From: Actinocatenispora rupis
GTDB taxonomy: Bacteria > Actinomycetota > Actinomycetes > Mycobacteriales > Micromonosporaceae
Assembly (NCBI RefSeq): GCF_016861975.1
Contig: NZ_BOMB01000049.1
Location: 1-64,000 of the forward strand
Direction: 5' to 3'
Length of the DNA stretch: 64,000 bases
Made by a program: the position numbers and the translations under genes. Below the pieces are notes generated by a model. It had not been told where the DNA came from, did not search any database, and saw nothing but the letters and a program-made list of their open reading frames with translations. This document shows positions 44,919 through 54,140 of this stretch, piece by piece. Positions within the stretch are counted from its first letter, which is position 1. The number at the start of each line of letters is the position of its first letter.

Positions 44919-45476
44919 TCAACGCCGCCCGGTGGAGAAGCACCCCGCGTACGCCGCGGGCCGTACTTCCGTTGCGCCACCGGCGAAGTTGGCGTCGACC
45001 TGGGCCGCCTCGTCGGCGCTCGGGTGCGTCGTCTGGCAGTCGTACCCGGCGCTGTGGCCCGACATCAGGATCGAGCAGTCGCCGTCGTAGTTGTCGGGCA
45101 GGCCGTAGATGTGGCCGATCTCGTGCGCCGCGATCCGCGTCGGGTTGTACTGCGCGGCCTGGTCCAGGTCGAGGTAGATCTCGCCGGCGCCGAGCCCGTC
45201 GGGGATCGTGTACGACCCGCCGCCGTGCCCCTCGGAGATCGTGACGTCGGCCGGGCTGCCCGGCACCAGCCGTACGTTGGACACGCTGTCGTTCCAGATC
45301 TGTACGGCCTCGGTGATGTGGTCGGCCAGCTCGGGCGCCTGACCCGCGTCGTACGTGACGGTGGTGGCGGCGAGGTGGGGCGCGGACGCGGCGGCCGGCA
45401 GGGCTGCGGCGAGCGGCGCGGCGGCGAGCGCGAGGACGGCGGTGACGGCGAGACGGGCGAGGCGTCGTCGGAGCAT
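44919..45476 (-). CDS. Snapalysin-type secreted zinc metalloprotease (M7)
   Basis: 185 aa. Signal peptide, then TYDAGQAPELADHITEAVQIWNDSVSNVRL and the zinc site HEIGHIYGLPD (HExxHxxGxxD) followed by CSILMSG (Met-turn region). Small neutral protease secreted by actinomycetes. ATG 45476 with AAGGAG 6-7 nt upstream. 23 bp before the lipoprotein gene, so possibly co-transcribed. Confidence 0.93.
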   Translation of the reverse strand: MLRRRLARLAVTAVLALAAAPLAAALPAAASAPHLAATTVTYDAGQAPELADHITEAVQIWNDSVSNVRLVPGSPADVTISEGHGGGSYTIPDGLGAGEIYLDLDQAAQYNPTRIAAHEIGHIYGLPDNYDGDCSILMSGHSAGYDCQTTHPSADEAAQVDANFAGGATEVRPAAYAGCFSTGRR

Positions 45477-45691
45477 GACGGGACTCCTTTCGGTCTCCCG
45501 GCAGGTTATTGCCCCGGTTCGTCCGGGAACACCCCGTAAAGCCGCCATCGACGTAAAACCGCCCGACGTACTGGCCCGACCGCGCTCGGTGTCGTCCCGG
45601 CGCCGGCATCTAGAATCGCCGCAGACGTGCTGGCCGGCGCGCTGCCGCAGCCACGCGCACACCAGGAACCCGATCAGGTGGGACAGATCTC

Positions 45692-48661
45692 GTGTTGACG
45701 ATGCAGGACGCCCTGCTGGCCTTGCAGCGGTACTGGACCGACCGCGGCTGCATGATCGTGCAACCGTTCAACACCGAGGTCGGTGCCGGCACCATGAACC
45801 CGGCGACGATCCTGCGGGTCCTCGGCCCCGAGCCCTGGCACGTGGCGTACGTGGAGCCGAGCGTGCGGCCCGACGACTCGCGGTACGGGGAGAACCCGAA
45901 CCGGTTGCAGACGCACACCCAGTTCCAGGTGATCCTGAAGCCGGACCCGGGCAACCCGGTCGAGGTGTACCTGGGGTCGCTGGAGGCGCTGGGCATCGAC
46001 ATCCGCGCGCACGACGTGCGGTTCGTCGAGGACAACTGGGCCGCGCCCGCCCTCGGCGCCTGGGGGCTGGGCTGGGAGGTCTGGCTGGACGGCCTGGAGA
46101 TCACCCAGTTCACGTACTTCCAGCAGGCCGGTGGCCGGTCCGTCGAGCCGGTCTCCGTCGAGATCACGTACGGCATCGAGCGCATCCTGATGGCCCTGCA
46201 GAACGTCGGCCACTTCAAGGACATCGCGTACGCCGACGGCATCACGTACGGCGAGGTCTTCGGCCAGTCCGAGTACGAGATGTCGCGTTACTACCTGGAC
46301 GACGCGGACGTGTCGATCAACCAGGAGCTGTTCGAGGCGTACGCGACCGAGGCGCGCCGGATGCTGGACGCCCGGCTGCCCGTGCCCGCGCACGACTACG
46401 TGCTCAAGTGCTCGCACACGTTCAACGTGCTCGACGCGCGGGGCGCGATCTCCACCACCGAGCGGGCCCGCGCGTTCGGCCGGATGCGGGCGCTGGCCCG
46501 CGAGGTGTCCGCGCTGTGGGCCGAGCGCCGCGAGGAGCTGGGCTACCCGCTGGGCGTCGTGGCGCCGCCCGAGCCGGCCGTCCGGCCCGAGCTGCCGACC
46601 GTGACCGGCCCGCGCACCGTACTGTTCGAGATCGGTCTGGAGGAGCTGCCGCCGCACGAGGTGACGCAGCAGATCGCCGCGGTACGTACCGCGGTGACGG
46701 AGAAGCTGGCCGCCACCCGGCTCGCGCACGGCGCGGTCACCGTCGACGGCACCCCGCGGCGGATCGCCGTCCTGGTGGCCGACGTGGCAGACCGCGAGCC
46801 CGACGCGGAGAAGACGATGCGCGGGCCGAAGCTCGCCGCGGCGTACGACGCGGACGGCAAGCCGACGAAGGCCGCGCAGGGCTTCGCCCGCGGCCGCGGC
46901 GTACCGGTGGAGGCGTTGGAACGCATCGAGGTCGGCGGCGTCGAGCACGTCGGCGTCACCGTGCCCGAGCCCGGCCGCCCGGCCGCCGAGGTGCTGTCCG
47001 ACCTGTTCGCCGCCGTCGTCACCGAGCTGCGCGCCGACAAGAACATGCGCTGGCGCGACGGGAAGCTGTCGTTCACCCGGCCGATCCGCTGGCTGACCGC
47101 GCTGTACGGCGAGACCGCCGTGCCGGTGGCCGTGTCGTCCCTGCTCTCCGGCCGTACGACCAGGATCCGGCGCACCGCCGAGACCCCCGTGGTCGACGTA
47201 CCGTCGGCGGAGTCCTATGTGGACCTGCTGGCCTCGCACGGGATCACGCTCGGCGAGGCCGACCGGCGGGCCGCGATCGTCGCCCGCGCCGGCGAGCTCG
47301 CCACCGCCGCCGGCGGCGTCCTCGACGTCGACGGCGAGGCCGCCGTCATCGCCGAGGTCACCAACCTGGTCGAGGAGCCCAACCCGCTGGTCGGCTCGTT
47401 CGACCCCAAGTACCTGGAGCTGCCGCCGCAGATCCTCACCACGGTGATGCGCAAGCACCAGCGGTACCTGCCGGTCCGCGACGCCGACGGCACGCTGCTG
47501 CCGCACTTCGTCGCCGTCGCCAACGGCCCCATCGACACCGACGCCGTACGTGCCGGCAACGAGGCCGTGCTGCGCGCCCGGTACGAGGACGCCGCGTTCT
47601 TCTGGCGCGCCGACCTCAAGATCGCGCCCGTCGACATGAAGGCCGGACTGGCCAAGCTCACGTTCGCCGACAAGCTCGGCTCGATGGCCGACCGCGCCGA
47701 GCGGATCGCCGCCACCGCAACGGATCTGGCCCGCCTCGTCGACCTCGCCGACGCCGAACGGTCCACAGTGGACCGTGCCGGCGCGCTGGCCAAGTTCGAC
47801 CTCGCCTCCAGCATGGTCATCGAACTGTCCAGCCTCGCCGGCACCATGGCCCGCGAGTACGCCAAGCGCGCCGGCGAGACCGACGCCGTCGCCACCGCCC
47901 TGTACGAGATGGAACTGCCCCGCGGCGGCGGCGGCGACGTGCCCACCACCGTGCCCGGCGCGCTGCTCGCCCTCGCCGACCGGCTCGACCTGCTCACCGG
48001 CCTGTCCGCGGTCGGCGAGAAGGCCACCGGCAGCTCCGACCCGTTCGGGTTGCGCCGCGCCGCCGTCGGCGTCGTCACCATCCTCCGCGCCTTCCCGCAG
48101 CTCGCCCCCATCACGCTCACCGCCGGGCTGCGCGCCGCCGCCGCACACGCCGCCGTCGACGTCACCGACGAGGTCCTCGCCGACCTGCACGAGTTCCTCG
48201 TCCGCCGGTACGAGCAGCAGCTCACCGACGCCGGCCACGACCACCACCACATCGACGCCGTACTCCCGCTCGCCGACGCGCCAGCCCACGCCGACGCCAC
48301 CCTCGCCGAACTGGGCAAACTCGCCCACGACGACGACTTCGTCGACCTTGCCCAGGCCCTCGCCCGCGTCCGCCGCATCGTCCCCGCCGGCACCCCCGCC
48401 GCCTACGACCCCACCGCCCTCGTCGAACCCGCCGAACAGGCCCTCCACCGCGCCACCGCCGCCGTCGCCGTCGACCTCCCCGAACACCCCACCCTCGCCA
48501 CCTTCGTCCCCGTCGCCGGCGCTCTCACCACCCCCATCAACACCTTCTTCGACGACGTCCTCGTCATGGCCGAAGACCCCAACCTCCGAGCCTCCCGCCT
48601 CGGACTCCTGGCAACAATCCGAGACCTCGCAGCCCCCCTCCTCGACTGGTCTGCGCTGTAA
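45692..48661 (+). CDS. glyS: Glycyl-tRNA synthetase, fused alpha-beta type
   Basis: 989 aa. Residues 1-290 are the alpha (catalytic) chain: [46 protein letters not shown]; residues ~310-989 are the beta chain: [15 protein letters not shown]-like start, [33 protein letters not shown], and C-terminal [24 protein letters not shown]. Charges tRNA-Gly. Most actinobacteria use the unrelated alpha-2 enzyme, so this fused bacterial type is unusual. GTG 45692 used (ATG 45701 alternative). A -10-like TAGAAT lies near 45612. No T-box was seen. Repeat copy C begins 3 bp after the stop; the gene contains the palindrome at 47761-47773. Confidence 0.95.
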   Translation: MLTMQDALLALQRYWTDRGCMIVQPFNTEVGAGTMNPATILRVLGPEPWHVAYVEPSVRPDDSRYGENPNRLQTHTQFQVILKPDPGNPVEVYLGSLEALGIDIRAHDVRFVEDNWAAPALGAWGLGWEVWLDGLEITQFTYFQQAGGRSVEPVSVEITYGIERILMALQNVGHFKDIAYADGITYGEVFGQSEYEMSRYYLDDADVSINQELFEAYATEARRMLDARLPVPAHDYVLKCSHTFNVLDARGAISTTERARAFGRMRALAREVSALWAERREELGYPLGVVAPPEPAVRPELPTVTGPRTVLFEIGLEELPPHEVTQQIAAVRTAVTEKLAATRLAHGAVTVDGTPRRIAVLVADVADREPDAEKTMRGPKLAAAYDADGKPTKAAQGFARGRGVPVEALERIEVGGVEHVGVTVPEPGRPAAEVLSDLFAAVVTELRADKNMRWRDGKLSFTRPIRWLTALYGETAVPVAVSSLLSGRTTRIRRTAETPVVDVPSAESYVDLLASHGITLGEADRRAAIVARAGELATAAGGVLDVDGEAAVIAEVTNLVEEPNPLVGSFDPKYLELPPQILTTVMRKHQRYLPVRDADGTLLPHFVAVANGPIDTDAVRAGNEAVLRARYEDAAFFWRADLKIAPVDMKAGLAKLTFADKLGSMADRAERIAATATDLARLVDLADAERSTVDRAGALAKFDLASSMVIELSSLAGTMAREYAKRAGETDAVATALYEMELPRGGGGDVPTTVPGALLALADRLDLLTGLSAVGEKATGSSDPFGLRRAAVGVVTILRAFPQLAPITLTAGLRAAAAHAAVDVTDEVLADLHEFLVRRYEQQLTDAGHDHHHIDAVLPLADAPAHADATLAELGKLAHDDDFVDLAQALARVRRIVPAGTPAAYDPTALVEPAEQALHRATAAVAVDLPEHPTLATFVPVAGALTTPINTFFDDVLVMAEDPNLRASRLGLLATIRDLAAPLLDWSAL

Positions 48662-48664
48662 CGG

Positions 48665-49424
48665 ACGCTGCGGCGAACCGATTCGTCCGCTCGCGGCGCC
48701 GATCCGCAGCTTGTGTGCTGACGCACACGGCGCTGCGTCTCGGCTTGCGAGCGAACGAATCGGACTCGCCTCGCTCCCGTCCCCCCACATCACCGTTACT
48801 GCAAAAACCAAGCTGTACAAGGGATGTCGCCGCCCGGAGCTGGCTTGATGGCCGGCGCACCGTTCCACCGCCCCGACGCCACCGCCGGAATCCCTTCCGC
48901 CGCACGGGAATGCACCGGGCGCACCCCGTTGTCCCAGTGAGCGGGCCGTACGAGGGCGGCAGCGTCGAGTGTGGGTGTAGTACCGCGCTGGGCGCCGAAG
49001 GGCGCCACCATCACCCGGGTGGCGGGAGGGCGGGGCAACGAGCATCACCCGCGAACACCGGTGACTGTGGCTGGTCAAGAGGTCGCCTACTTTTCGGGGT
49101 AGCAGTACGCCGGTGAATGAGGCCAAGTCCGGTTGTCGCACAAGGACTTGGGTCGGTGTCGAGAGGCGAACGCGAAAGCATCTGCCTACTTCAGGGGGTT
49201 TCCAAAGGGGGCTTCGCCCCCTTTGGCAGGAGAGAGCGCGAGAGAGGACAGCGTCCTCTCTCGCACCCCCAAGCCCCGGCAGGGGCGGCGAACACCGGGG
49301 AAACAGACAGCACGAGAGCGAGGAACACCCGGCGACTGGAGTCACACATAGACGCCAGCGAACGCGCTTCCGCTGGAGTCACACCAGTACGCCAGCGAGC
49401 CGCAAAGGCACGCCGGCGTACAAA
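48665..49424 (+). repeat. Dispersed structured repeat, copy C (long form)
   Basis: About 760 bp. 5' module (48665-48990) as in copy B, with about 60 extra bp near 48920-48985, and core (48991-49424) as in copies A and B. It lies between glyS and the convergent acyltransferase, ending directly before the latter's terminator. Core hairpin CCAAAGGGGGC / GCCCCCTTTGG (49202-49226) and GCGAGAGAGGAC / GTCCTCTCTCGC (49238-49264). The terminal inverted repeat has one mismatch in this copy. No gene is supported in the stretch 48662-49465. Confidence 0.9.
48678..48763 (+). ncRNA. Covarying long hairpin of repeat copy C
   Basis: 86 nt, same fold as at 23994-24079 but with a different stem: CCGATTCGTCCGCTCGC (48678-48694) pairs with GCGAGCGAACGAATCGG (48747-48763), keeping the same C-A mismatch. 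The apical part GTGTG-CTGACG-CACAC is identical in both copies. Supports selection for structure; transcription is unproven. Confidence 0.75.
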
Positions 49425-49425
49425 A

Positions 49426-49460
49426 GGATTCGGGTCACGAGGAAACAGTGACCCGAATCC
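49426..49460 (-). terminator. Terminator hairpin after the acyltransferase gene
   Basis: Perfect 13-bp stem GGATTCGGGTCAC (49426-49438) / GTGACCCGAATCC (49448-49460) with a 9-nt loop, 5 bp after the acyltransferase stop on the minus strand. Repeat copy C ends at its edge. Confidence 0.8.
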
Positions 49461-49465
49461 GGGCC

Positions 49466-50656
49466 TCAACCGACGAGGGCGGGCACTCTGGCCCGCAGTA
49501 CGCCGCGGATCCGTGTCCAGGTGCGGGTGATGAGGTTGGCGAGTGGCCGGGAGAACCGGTTTTCGACGCCGACGTGGAGTGCCCAGGCGATGGCGCCGAC
49601 GCCGAGGAGTACGGCGGCGAGGACGAGGTAGCGGTTGATGCCCATGTCGCTGTGCAGCAGGTCGAGGGCGATGAATCCGATGTTCTCGTGGATGAGGTAG
49701 AGCGGGTAGGTGAGGCCGGCGAGGAACGCGACCTTGGCGGCGCCGGGGAGGGTGTAGCCGGACGAGATCGCGGCGAACACGGCGAAGATGGCGGTGACGA
49801 CGACGGCGATGACGATCGGCGAGTAGACGACGTCGTACTTGTCGGAGAGCGCGTTGAAGTAGTGGATGGCCCAGCGCCCGCAGCACAGGTAGGCGGCGCC
49901 GAGCGGCAGCACGTACTTCCATTTCCAGCCGTCGCGGGCGATCAGTGAGAACAGCATGCCGGCCACGAAGTACGGCGCCCAGGAGGGCACGAGCACGAGT
50001 TGCAGCCAGTCGGGCGCGGGAATGTACGCGTGCACCATGGACAGCGCGAGCCAGCCGAGGCAGAACCCGATGATCCGGTTGGTGGTGAGCCCGATCCGTA
50101 CGAACGCGAGCATGATCAGGTAGAACGCGAGTTCGATGGTGAGCGTCCAGTAGACGCCGTCGACGTAGTCGACCCCGTACGCCTCGGAGAACATGGACAG
50201 GTTCGTCGCCCACTGCGTGAACGACACGGTGAACCGGTCGGTCGGGTCGAACGCCATGACGACCGCGGTGAGCGTGCACGCGGTCCAGAACGCGGGGTAG
50301 AGCCGGCCGACCCGGGACGCCAGGAACGAGACGGCGGAACGGTTCCACGCGCTGTTGAGAATGACGAACCCGCTGATCACGAAGAACAGCGGGACGCCGA
50401 TGTTGCCGTAGTGGAAGACCCCGCCCGGGTCGCGGAACCCGGTGTCGGCCAGCACCGGATCCGTCGTACTCGACCGGAACAGGAAGTGGAACCCGACCAC
50501 GCCCACCGCCGCGAGCAGCCGCAGCAGGTCGACCTCGTGGTACCGCCGGCGGCCGCCGAACCCTCCGGCACGGCCGGACGCCGCCGCGGCGTCGGGACGG
50601 GAAGCGGGCGGGGCCGGGGGTGCGTCGGTGCGGCCGACGGTGGCGGGGGAGCTCAT
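49466..50656 (-). CDS. Acyltransferase-3 family membrane protein
   Basis: 396 aa. About ten membrane helices with family motifs: VDLLRLLAAVGVVGFHFLF (catalytic His), VPLFFVISGFVILNSAWNR, SRVGRLYPAFW and YPLYLIHENIGF. Transfers acyl groups to surface polysaccharides, lipids or antibiotics; substrate unknown. Pro/Ala-rich cytosolic N-terminus. ATG 50656 with AGGA 4-7 nt upstream; the longer frame upstream has no support. Confidence 0.92.
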   Translation of the reverse strand: MSSPATVGRTDAPPAPPASRPDAAAASGRAGGFGGRRRYHEVDLLRLLAAVGVVGFHFLFRSSTTDPVLADTGFRDPGGVFHYGNIGVPLFFVISGFVILNSAWNRSAVSFLASRVGRLYPAFWTACTLTAVVMAFDPTDRFTVSFTQWATNLSMFSEAYGVDYVDGVYWTLTIELAFYLIMLAFVRIGLTTNRIIGFCLGWLALSMVHAYIPAPDWLQLVLVPSWAPYFVAGMLFSLIARDGWKWKYVLPLGAAYLCCGRWAIHYFNALSDKYDVVYSPIVIAVVVTAIFAVFAAISSGYTLPGAAKVAFLAGLTYPLYLIHENIGFIALDLLHSDMGINRYLVLAAVLLGVGAIAWALHVGVENRFSRPLANLITRTWTRIRGVLRARVPALVG

Positions 50657-50866
50657 CGATCCTGTCGTACCCAACGAACCTGGAAAGAAACTGAGTACAT
50701 TTGGGGCGTTCCGGTGCATGACCTGTGCCTCCCGCGGCCCGACCGCTCCGGTGCGTGGCCGGTTTCACACACCTTCGTCCCGTCCGGGTACGCCCGATCC
50801 GGTGCCCCGCCGCCCCTCGTCTAGGCTCGGCGTACCTGAACGCCGTACACCTCAACGGGAGGATCC

Positions 50867-51274
50867 GTGTCCGAGCGCACGCTCGTACTGATCAAGCCGG
50901 ACGCCGTCCGGCGCGGCCTGGTCGGCGAGATCCTGGGCCGGCTGGAGCGCAAGGGCCTGGCCCTGGACGCGGTCGAGCTGCGCACGATGGACGCCGCCCT
51001 CGCCGACGCGCACTACGCCGAGCACGTCGACAAGCCGTTCTACCCGCCGCTCAAGGACTTCATGACCTCCGGCCCGCTCGTCGCCGCGGTCGTCTCCGGC
51101 GACGACGCCATCGCCGTCGTCCGGCTGCTCACCGGCCCGACCGACGGCCGGAAGGCGCCCGGCGGCACGATCCGCGGTGACTTCGGCCTCTCCAACCGGG
51201 AGAACCTGATCCACGCCTCCGACTCGGCCGCGTCCGCCGAGCGCGAGATCGCCCTCTGGTTCCCGAAGATCTGA
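50867..51274 (+). CDS. ndk: Nucleoside diphosphate kinase
   Basis: 135 aa, normal length. Transfers the gamma phosphate from ATP to NDPs. N-terminal [20 protein letters not shown], catalytic His in [20 protein letters not shown], and [11 protein letters not shown] start with GGGAGG 4 nt upstream; a TAGGCT -10-like element lies near 50823. Confidence 0.97.
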   Translation: MSERTLVLIKPDAVRRGLVGEILGRLERKGLALDAVELRTMDAALADAHYAEHVDKPFYPPLKDFMTSGPLVAAVVSGDDAIAVVRLLTGPTDGRKAPGGTIRGDFGLSNRENLIHASDSAASAEREIALWFPKI

Positions 51275-51327
51275 CCGGTTCTCCGGCTCTGACGCGTTCT
51301 GACAGGGCACCGTCCTAGCGTGGGGTC

Positions 51328-51813
51328 ATGCGATGGGACGAGTTCGAGAAGGCGTGCCCGGAGCTTGCCGGCCTGGCCCGGGAACGGTTCACCCGGGACC
51401 AGCTGGCGATACTGGGCACGCTCCGGTCCGACGGTTCGGTACGGATCAGCCCGTGCGAGGTCGACTTCGCCGCGGGTGACCTGCTGTTCGGCATGATGTG
51501 GGAGTCCCGCAAGGCACTCGACCTGATGCGGGACCCGCGCCTCACCGTGCACAGCGTTCCGCCGAACAAGGAGAACCCGGACGGCGACCTCAAGCTGTAC
51601 GGGACGGCCGTGCCGGTGACCGATCCGGACGCGCGCCGGGCGTTCGTCGACGCGATCGAGGCGCGCATCCAGTGGCACCCGCCCGGCGACTACCACCTGT
51701 ACGCGTTCGACGTGCAGCGGGCGTCGCACGTCCGGTTCTCGGACGCCGAGGGGATGCGGGTGTCCCGCTGGCGCCCCGGTACCGAGGTGGTGACCGAACT
51801 GCGGCCCGGGTAG
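51328..51813 (+). CDS. Pyridoxamine 5'-phosphate oxidase-like protein
   Basis: 161 aa. Split-barrel FMN/F420-binding fold: LAILGTLRSDGSVRISPCEVDFAAGDLLFGMMWESRKALDLMRDPR. Actinobacterial members use FMN, F420 or heme; which one is unclear. ATG 51328 is preceded by TAGCGT (51316-51321) with 6 nt spacing and no ribosome site, so a leaderless mRNA is likely. Confidence 0.87.
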   Translation: MRWDEFEKACPELAGLARERFTRDQLAILGTLRSDGSVRISPCEVDFAAGDLLFGMMWESRKALDLMRDPRLTVHSVPPNKENPDGDLKLYGTAVPVTDPDARRAFVDAIEARIQWHPPGDYHLYAFDVQRASHVRFSDAEGMRVSRWRPGTEVVTELRPG

Positions 51814-51876
51814 CGCGGCCGGCCGCCCGGGGCGTACCTGCCAGAATCGGTGGGCGGACGTCTTCAGGGAGGCAGG

Positions 51877-52695
51877 GTGCCGGAGGGGCACACGATCCAC
51901 CGGCTCGCCCGGGAACACCAGCGGCAGCTGCGCGGCCAGCGGGTACGGGTGACGAGCCCGCAGGGCAGGTTCGCGGCGGGTGCCGCGCTGCTCGACGGCG
52001 CCACGTTCACCGGCGCCGACGCGTACGGAAAGCACCTGTACCACCGGTACCGGACGGACGGCGGCGAGGTGCTGCGGCTGCACGTACACCTGGGGCTGGC
52101 GGGGAAGTTCTTCGGTGGGTCGGGTGCGGCGCCGGCTCCGACGGGCGCGGTCCGGGTCCGCATCGAGACCGGTGAGCGGTGGCTGGACCTGCGCGGGCCG
52201 ATGGCCTGCGAGCTGCACACCCCCGCCGACCAGAAGGCCCTGTACGGCCGGCTCGGCCCGGACCCGCTGCGGCCGGGCGCGGACGATTCGGCGGCGTACC
52301 AACGGATCCGGCGGTCGGTGGTGCCGGTGGGTCAGCTGCTGATGCAGCAGGAGGTCGTGGCCGGGGTCGGCAACATCTACCGGGCGGAGCTGCTGTTCCG
52401 GCACGCGGTCAGCCCGTACCGGCCGGGTCGGGAGCTGGCGGCGGACACCTGGGCGGCGATGTGGCCGGACCTGGTCGCGCTGATGCGCCGCGGCGTCCGC
52501 ACCGGCCGGATCGACACGGTACGGCCGGAGCACGAGCCGCGCGCCATGGGCCGCCCGCCGCGCGTCGACGCGCACGGCGGCGAGGTGTACGTCTACCGGC
52601 GCGCCGGCCAGCCCTGCCACGTCTGCGGTACTCCGGTGGCCACGGCGCCGATGGCCGCCCGCAACCTCTTCTGGTGCCCCACCTGCCAACCCTGA
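51877..52695 (+). CDS. Fpg/Nei-family DNA glycosylase (endonuclease VIII-like)
   Basis: 272 aa. N-terminal PEGHTIHRLA (after Met removal, catalytic Pro-Glu), Lys/His region GKHLYHRY and HVHLGLAGKFFGG, helix-two-turn-helix QQEVVAGVGNIYRAELLFRH and C-terminal zinc finger CHVCGTP with CPTC. Removes oxidised pyrimidines and cuts the abasic site. GTG 51877 with GGGAGG 4 nt upstream; this start puts Pro-Glu at the catalytic position. Confidence 0.95.
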   Translation: MPEGHTIHRLAREHQRQLRGQRVRVTSPQGRFAAGAALLDGATFTGADAYGKHLYHRYRTDGGEVLRLHVHLGLAGKFFGGSGAAPAPTGAVRVRIETGERWLDLRGPMACELHTPADQKALYGRLGPDPLRPGADDSAAYQRIRRSVVPVGQLLMQQEVVAGVGNIYRAELLFRHAVSPYRPGRELAADTWAAMWPDLVALMRRGVRTGRIDTVRPEHEPRAMGRPPRVDAHGGEVYVYRRAGQPCHVCGTPVATAPMAARNLFWCPTCQP

Positions 52696-52748
52696 GCCGG
52701 GGTGAGGCCGCGCACAAAGCCTCGCCGGGTACCGGGTGGTGTCGCAGG

Positions 52749-53384
52749 ATGCGGTGCGTGACAGTGCTTTCCGCGGTGGGGTCGTTCGCGGTGGTGGCCG
52801 GTCTGCTGACGCTGACGCCGGGCCTGGACACCGCGCTGGTGTTGCGTGCCGCGCTGCGCGAGGGGCGGGCGCGGGCGTTCGCGACGGCGCTCGGCGTCGG
52901 TACCGGCGCGCTGCTGTGGGGTGTCGCCGCCGCGGTGGGCGTCTCGGCGCTGCTGACCGCCTCGCACCTGGCGTACCTGGTGCTGCGGTACGCGGGCGCG
53001 GCGTACCTGGGGTGGCTCGGCGGGAAGATGCTCTGGTCGAGTTTCCGGACGCCGGCGGCGGACACGGTGCCGCCGCCGGCGACGGGCGGCGCCGGCCGGG
53101 CGTACGCGCGGGGCGTGTTGACGAACCTGCTGAACCCGAAGGTCGGCGTCTTCTACATCGCGCTGCTGCCGCAGTTCCTGCCGCCGCACACCGCGCACCT
53201 GCCGATGGGGCTGCTGCTCGCGGCGGTGCACGACGCGGAGGGCATGGTCTGGTTCACGGTGCTGATCTGCGTGGCCCGCCTGGCCCGCCGGGTACTCGAC
53301 CGCGTGGCCGTACGCCGGTGGATCGACCGGGTGACCGGCACCGTGCTCGTCGCGTTCGGCGTACGGCTGGCCGTGGAGCGCTGA
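52749..53384 (+). CDS. LysE/RhtB-family exporter
   Basis: 211 aa, six hydrophobic helices. LysE signature TLTPGLDTALVLRAALREGRARAFATALGVGTGALLW and RGVLTNLLNPKVGVFYIALLPQFL. Exports amino acids or related small molecules. ATG 52749; GTG 52758 is an alternative. The stop lies 1 bp before that of the convergent TetR gene. Confidence 0.9.
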   Translation: MRCVTVLSAVGSFAVVAGLLTLTPGLDTALVLRAALREGRARAFATALGVGTGALLWGVAAAVGVSALLTASHLAYLVLRYAGAAYLGWLGGKMLWSSFRTPAADTVPPPATGGAGRAYARGVLTNLLNPKVGVFYIALLPQFLPPHTAHLPMGLLLAAVHDAEGMVWFTVLICVARLARRVLDRVAVRRWIDRVTGTVLVAFGVRLAVER

Positions 53385-53385
53385 G

Positions 53386-54060
53386 TCACGTTCCGAGCAG
53401 GCCCGCGAGTACCCGGGGCAGGACGGAGCGGAACGGGTCGGCCGACGGCTGCCGGTCGCCCGACTCGGCGGCGAGCACGGCGGCGAGCTGCGGGAAGTCG
53501 CCCGTACCGGCGAGGTGCGTCAGGTACGTGGCCTGCCGCTGTGCGCCGGCCGGGTCGGCGCTCAGCTCGTGCTGGGTGAACTGCGCGGTCAGGCCCATGA
53601 GTACGCCGAAGAGTTCGAGCTTGGTCCGGGTGTCGGCGGGCTGGTCCGCCAGCACCCCCAGCACGTACTCCAGCACGAGGGCGCCGTGCGGCCCGAGGAC
53701 CGGACGGGCGGTGAGCAGTCCGGGCAGCCACGGGTGCCGGCGCATGATCGCGCGCGCCTGCTCGGCCACCGCGACGAGGTCGTCGATCGTCTCGCCGGTC
53801 GCCGGCCCGAGCCGGTACTCCGCGGCTGTCGCGTCGACCATCAGGTCGAGCAGCTCGTCGCGGGTGGCGACGTACCGGTAGAGGGAGCCGGGCCCGGTGC
53901 CGAGTTCGGCGGCGACCCGGCGCATGGAGACGGCGTCGAGGCCGTGGCGGTCGGCGAGGGCGAGCGCGGCGGTGGTGACCTGGGCTCGGCTGCGTTCGGC
54001 GGGTCGCCCGACGCCGGCGCGTTCCGGCCGGAGCCAGATCGTGTCGTCGCGTCCCGCCAT
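53386..54060 (-). CDS. TetR-family repressor
   Basis: 224 aa. HTH region RAQVTTAALALADRHGLDAVSMRRVAAELGTGPGSLYRYVATRDELLDLMVD and a TetR_C-type ligand domain. Divergent from an alpha/beta hydrolase gene; the two repeated TTTGCGAAC boxes between them are its likely operators. Confidence 0.92.
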   Translation of the reverse strand: MAGRDDTIWLRPERAGVGRPAERSRAQVTTAALALADRHGLDAVSMRRVAAELGTGPGSLYRYVATRDELLDLMVDATAAEYRLGPATGETIDDLVAVAEQARAIMRRHPWLPGLLTARPVLGPHGALVLEYVLGVLADQPADTRTKLELFGVLMGLTAQFTQHELSADPAGAQRQATYLTHLAGTGDFPQLAAVLAAESGDRQPSADPFRSVLPRVLAGLLGT

Positions 54061-54073
54061 GCCGGCCTCCTCG

Positions 54074-54130
54074 TTTGCGAACGCTGTCTGCGAACCCTGC
54101 TAGACTACTTTGCGAACGATGTTTGCGAAT
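54074..54130. promoter_or_regulatory. Two operator boxes between TetR and hydrolase genes
   Basis: TTTGCGAACGCTGTCTGCGAAC (54074-54095, given as its two halves around GCT) and a second copy at 54109-54130 (TTTGCGAACGAT then GTTTGCGAAT). Each contains GCGAAC-3 nt-GTYTGC, an imperfect inverted repeat; the copies are 35 bp apart. TAGACT (54101-54106) between them may be the hydrolase -10. Confidence 0.65.
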
Positions 54131-54140
54131 GGAGGTCGAC

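Noticed and set aside
45477-45691. T-box riboswitch before glyS
   Set aside because: A GGTGGGAC string is present, but the T-box core and antiterminator are not.
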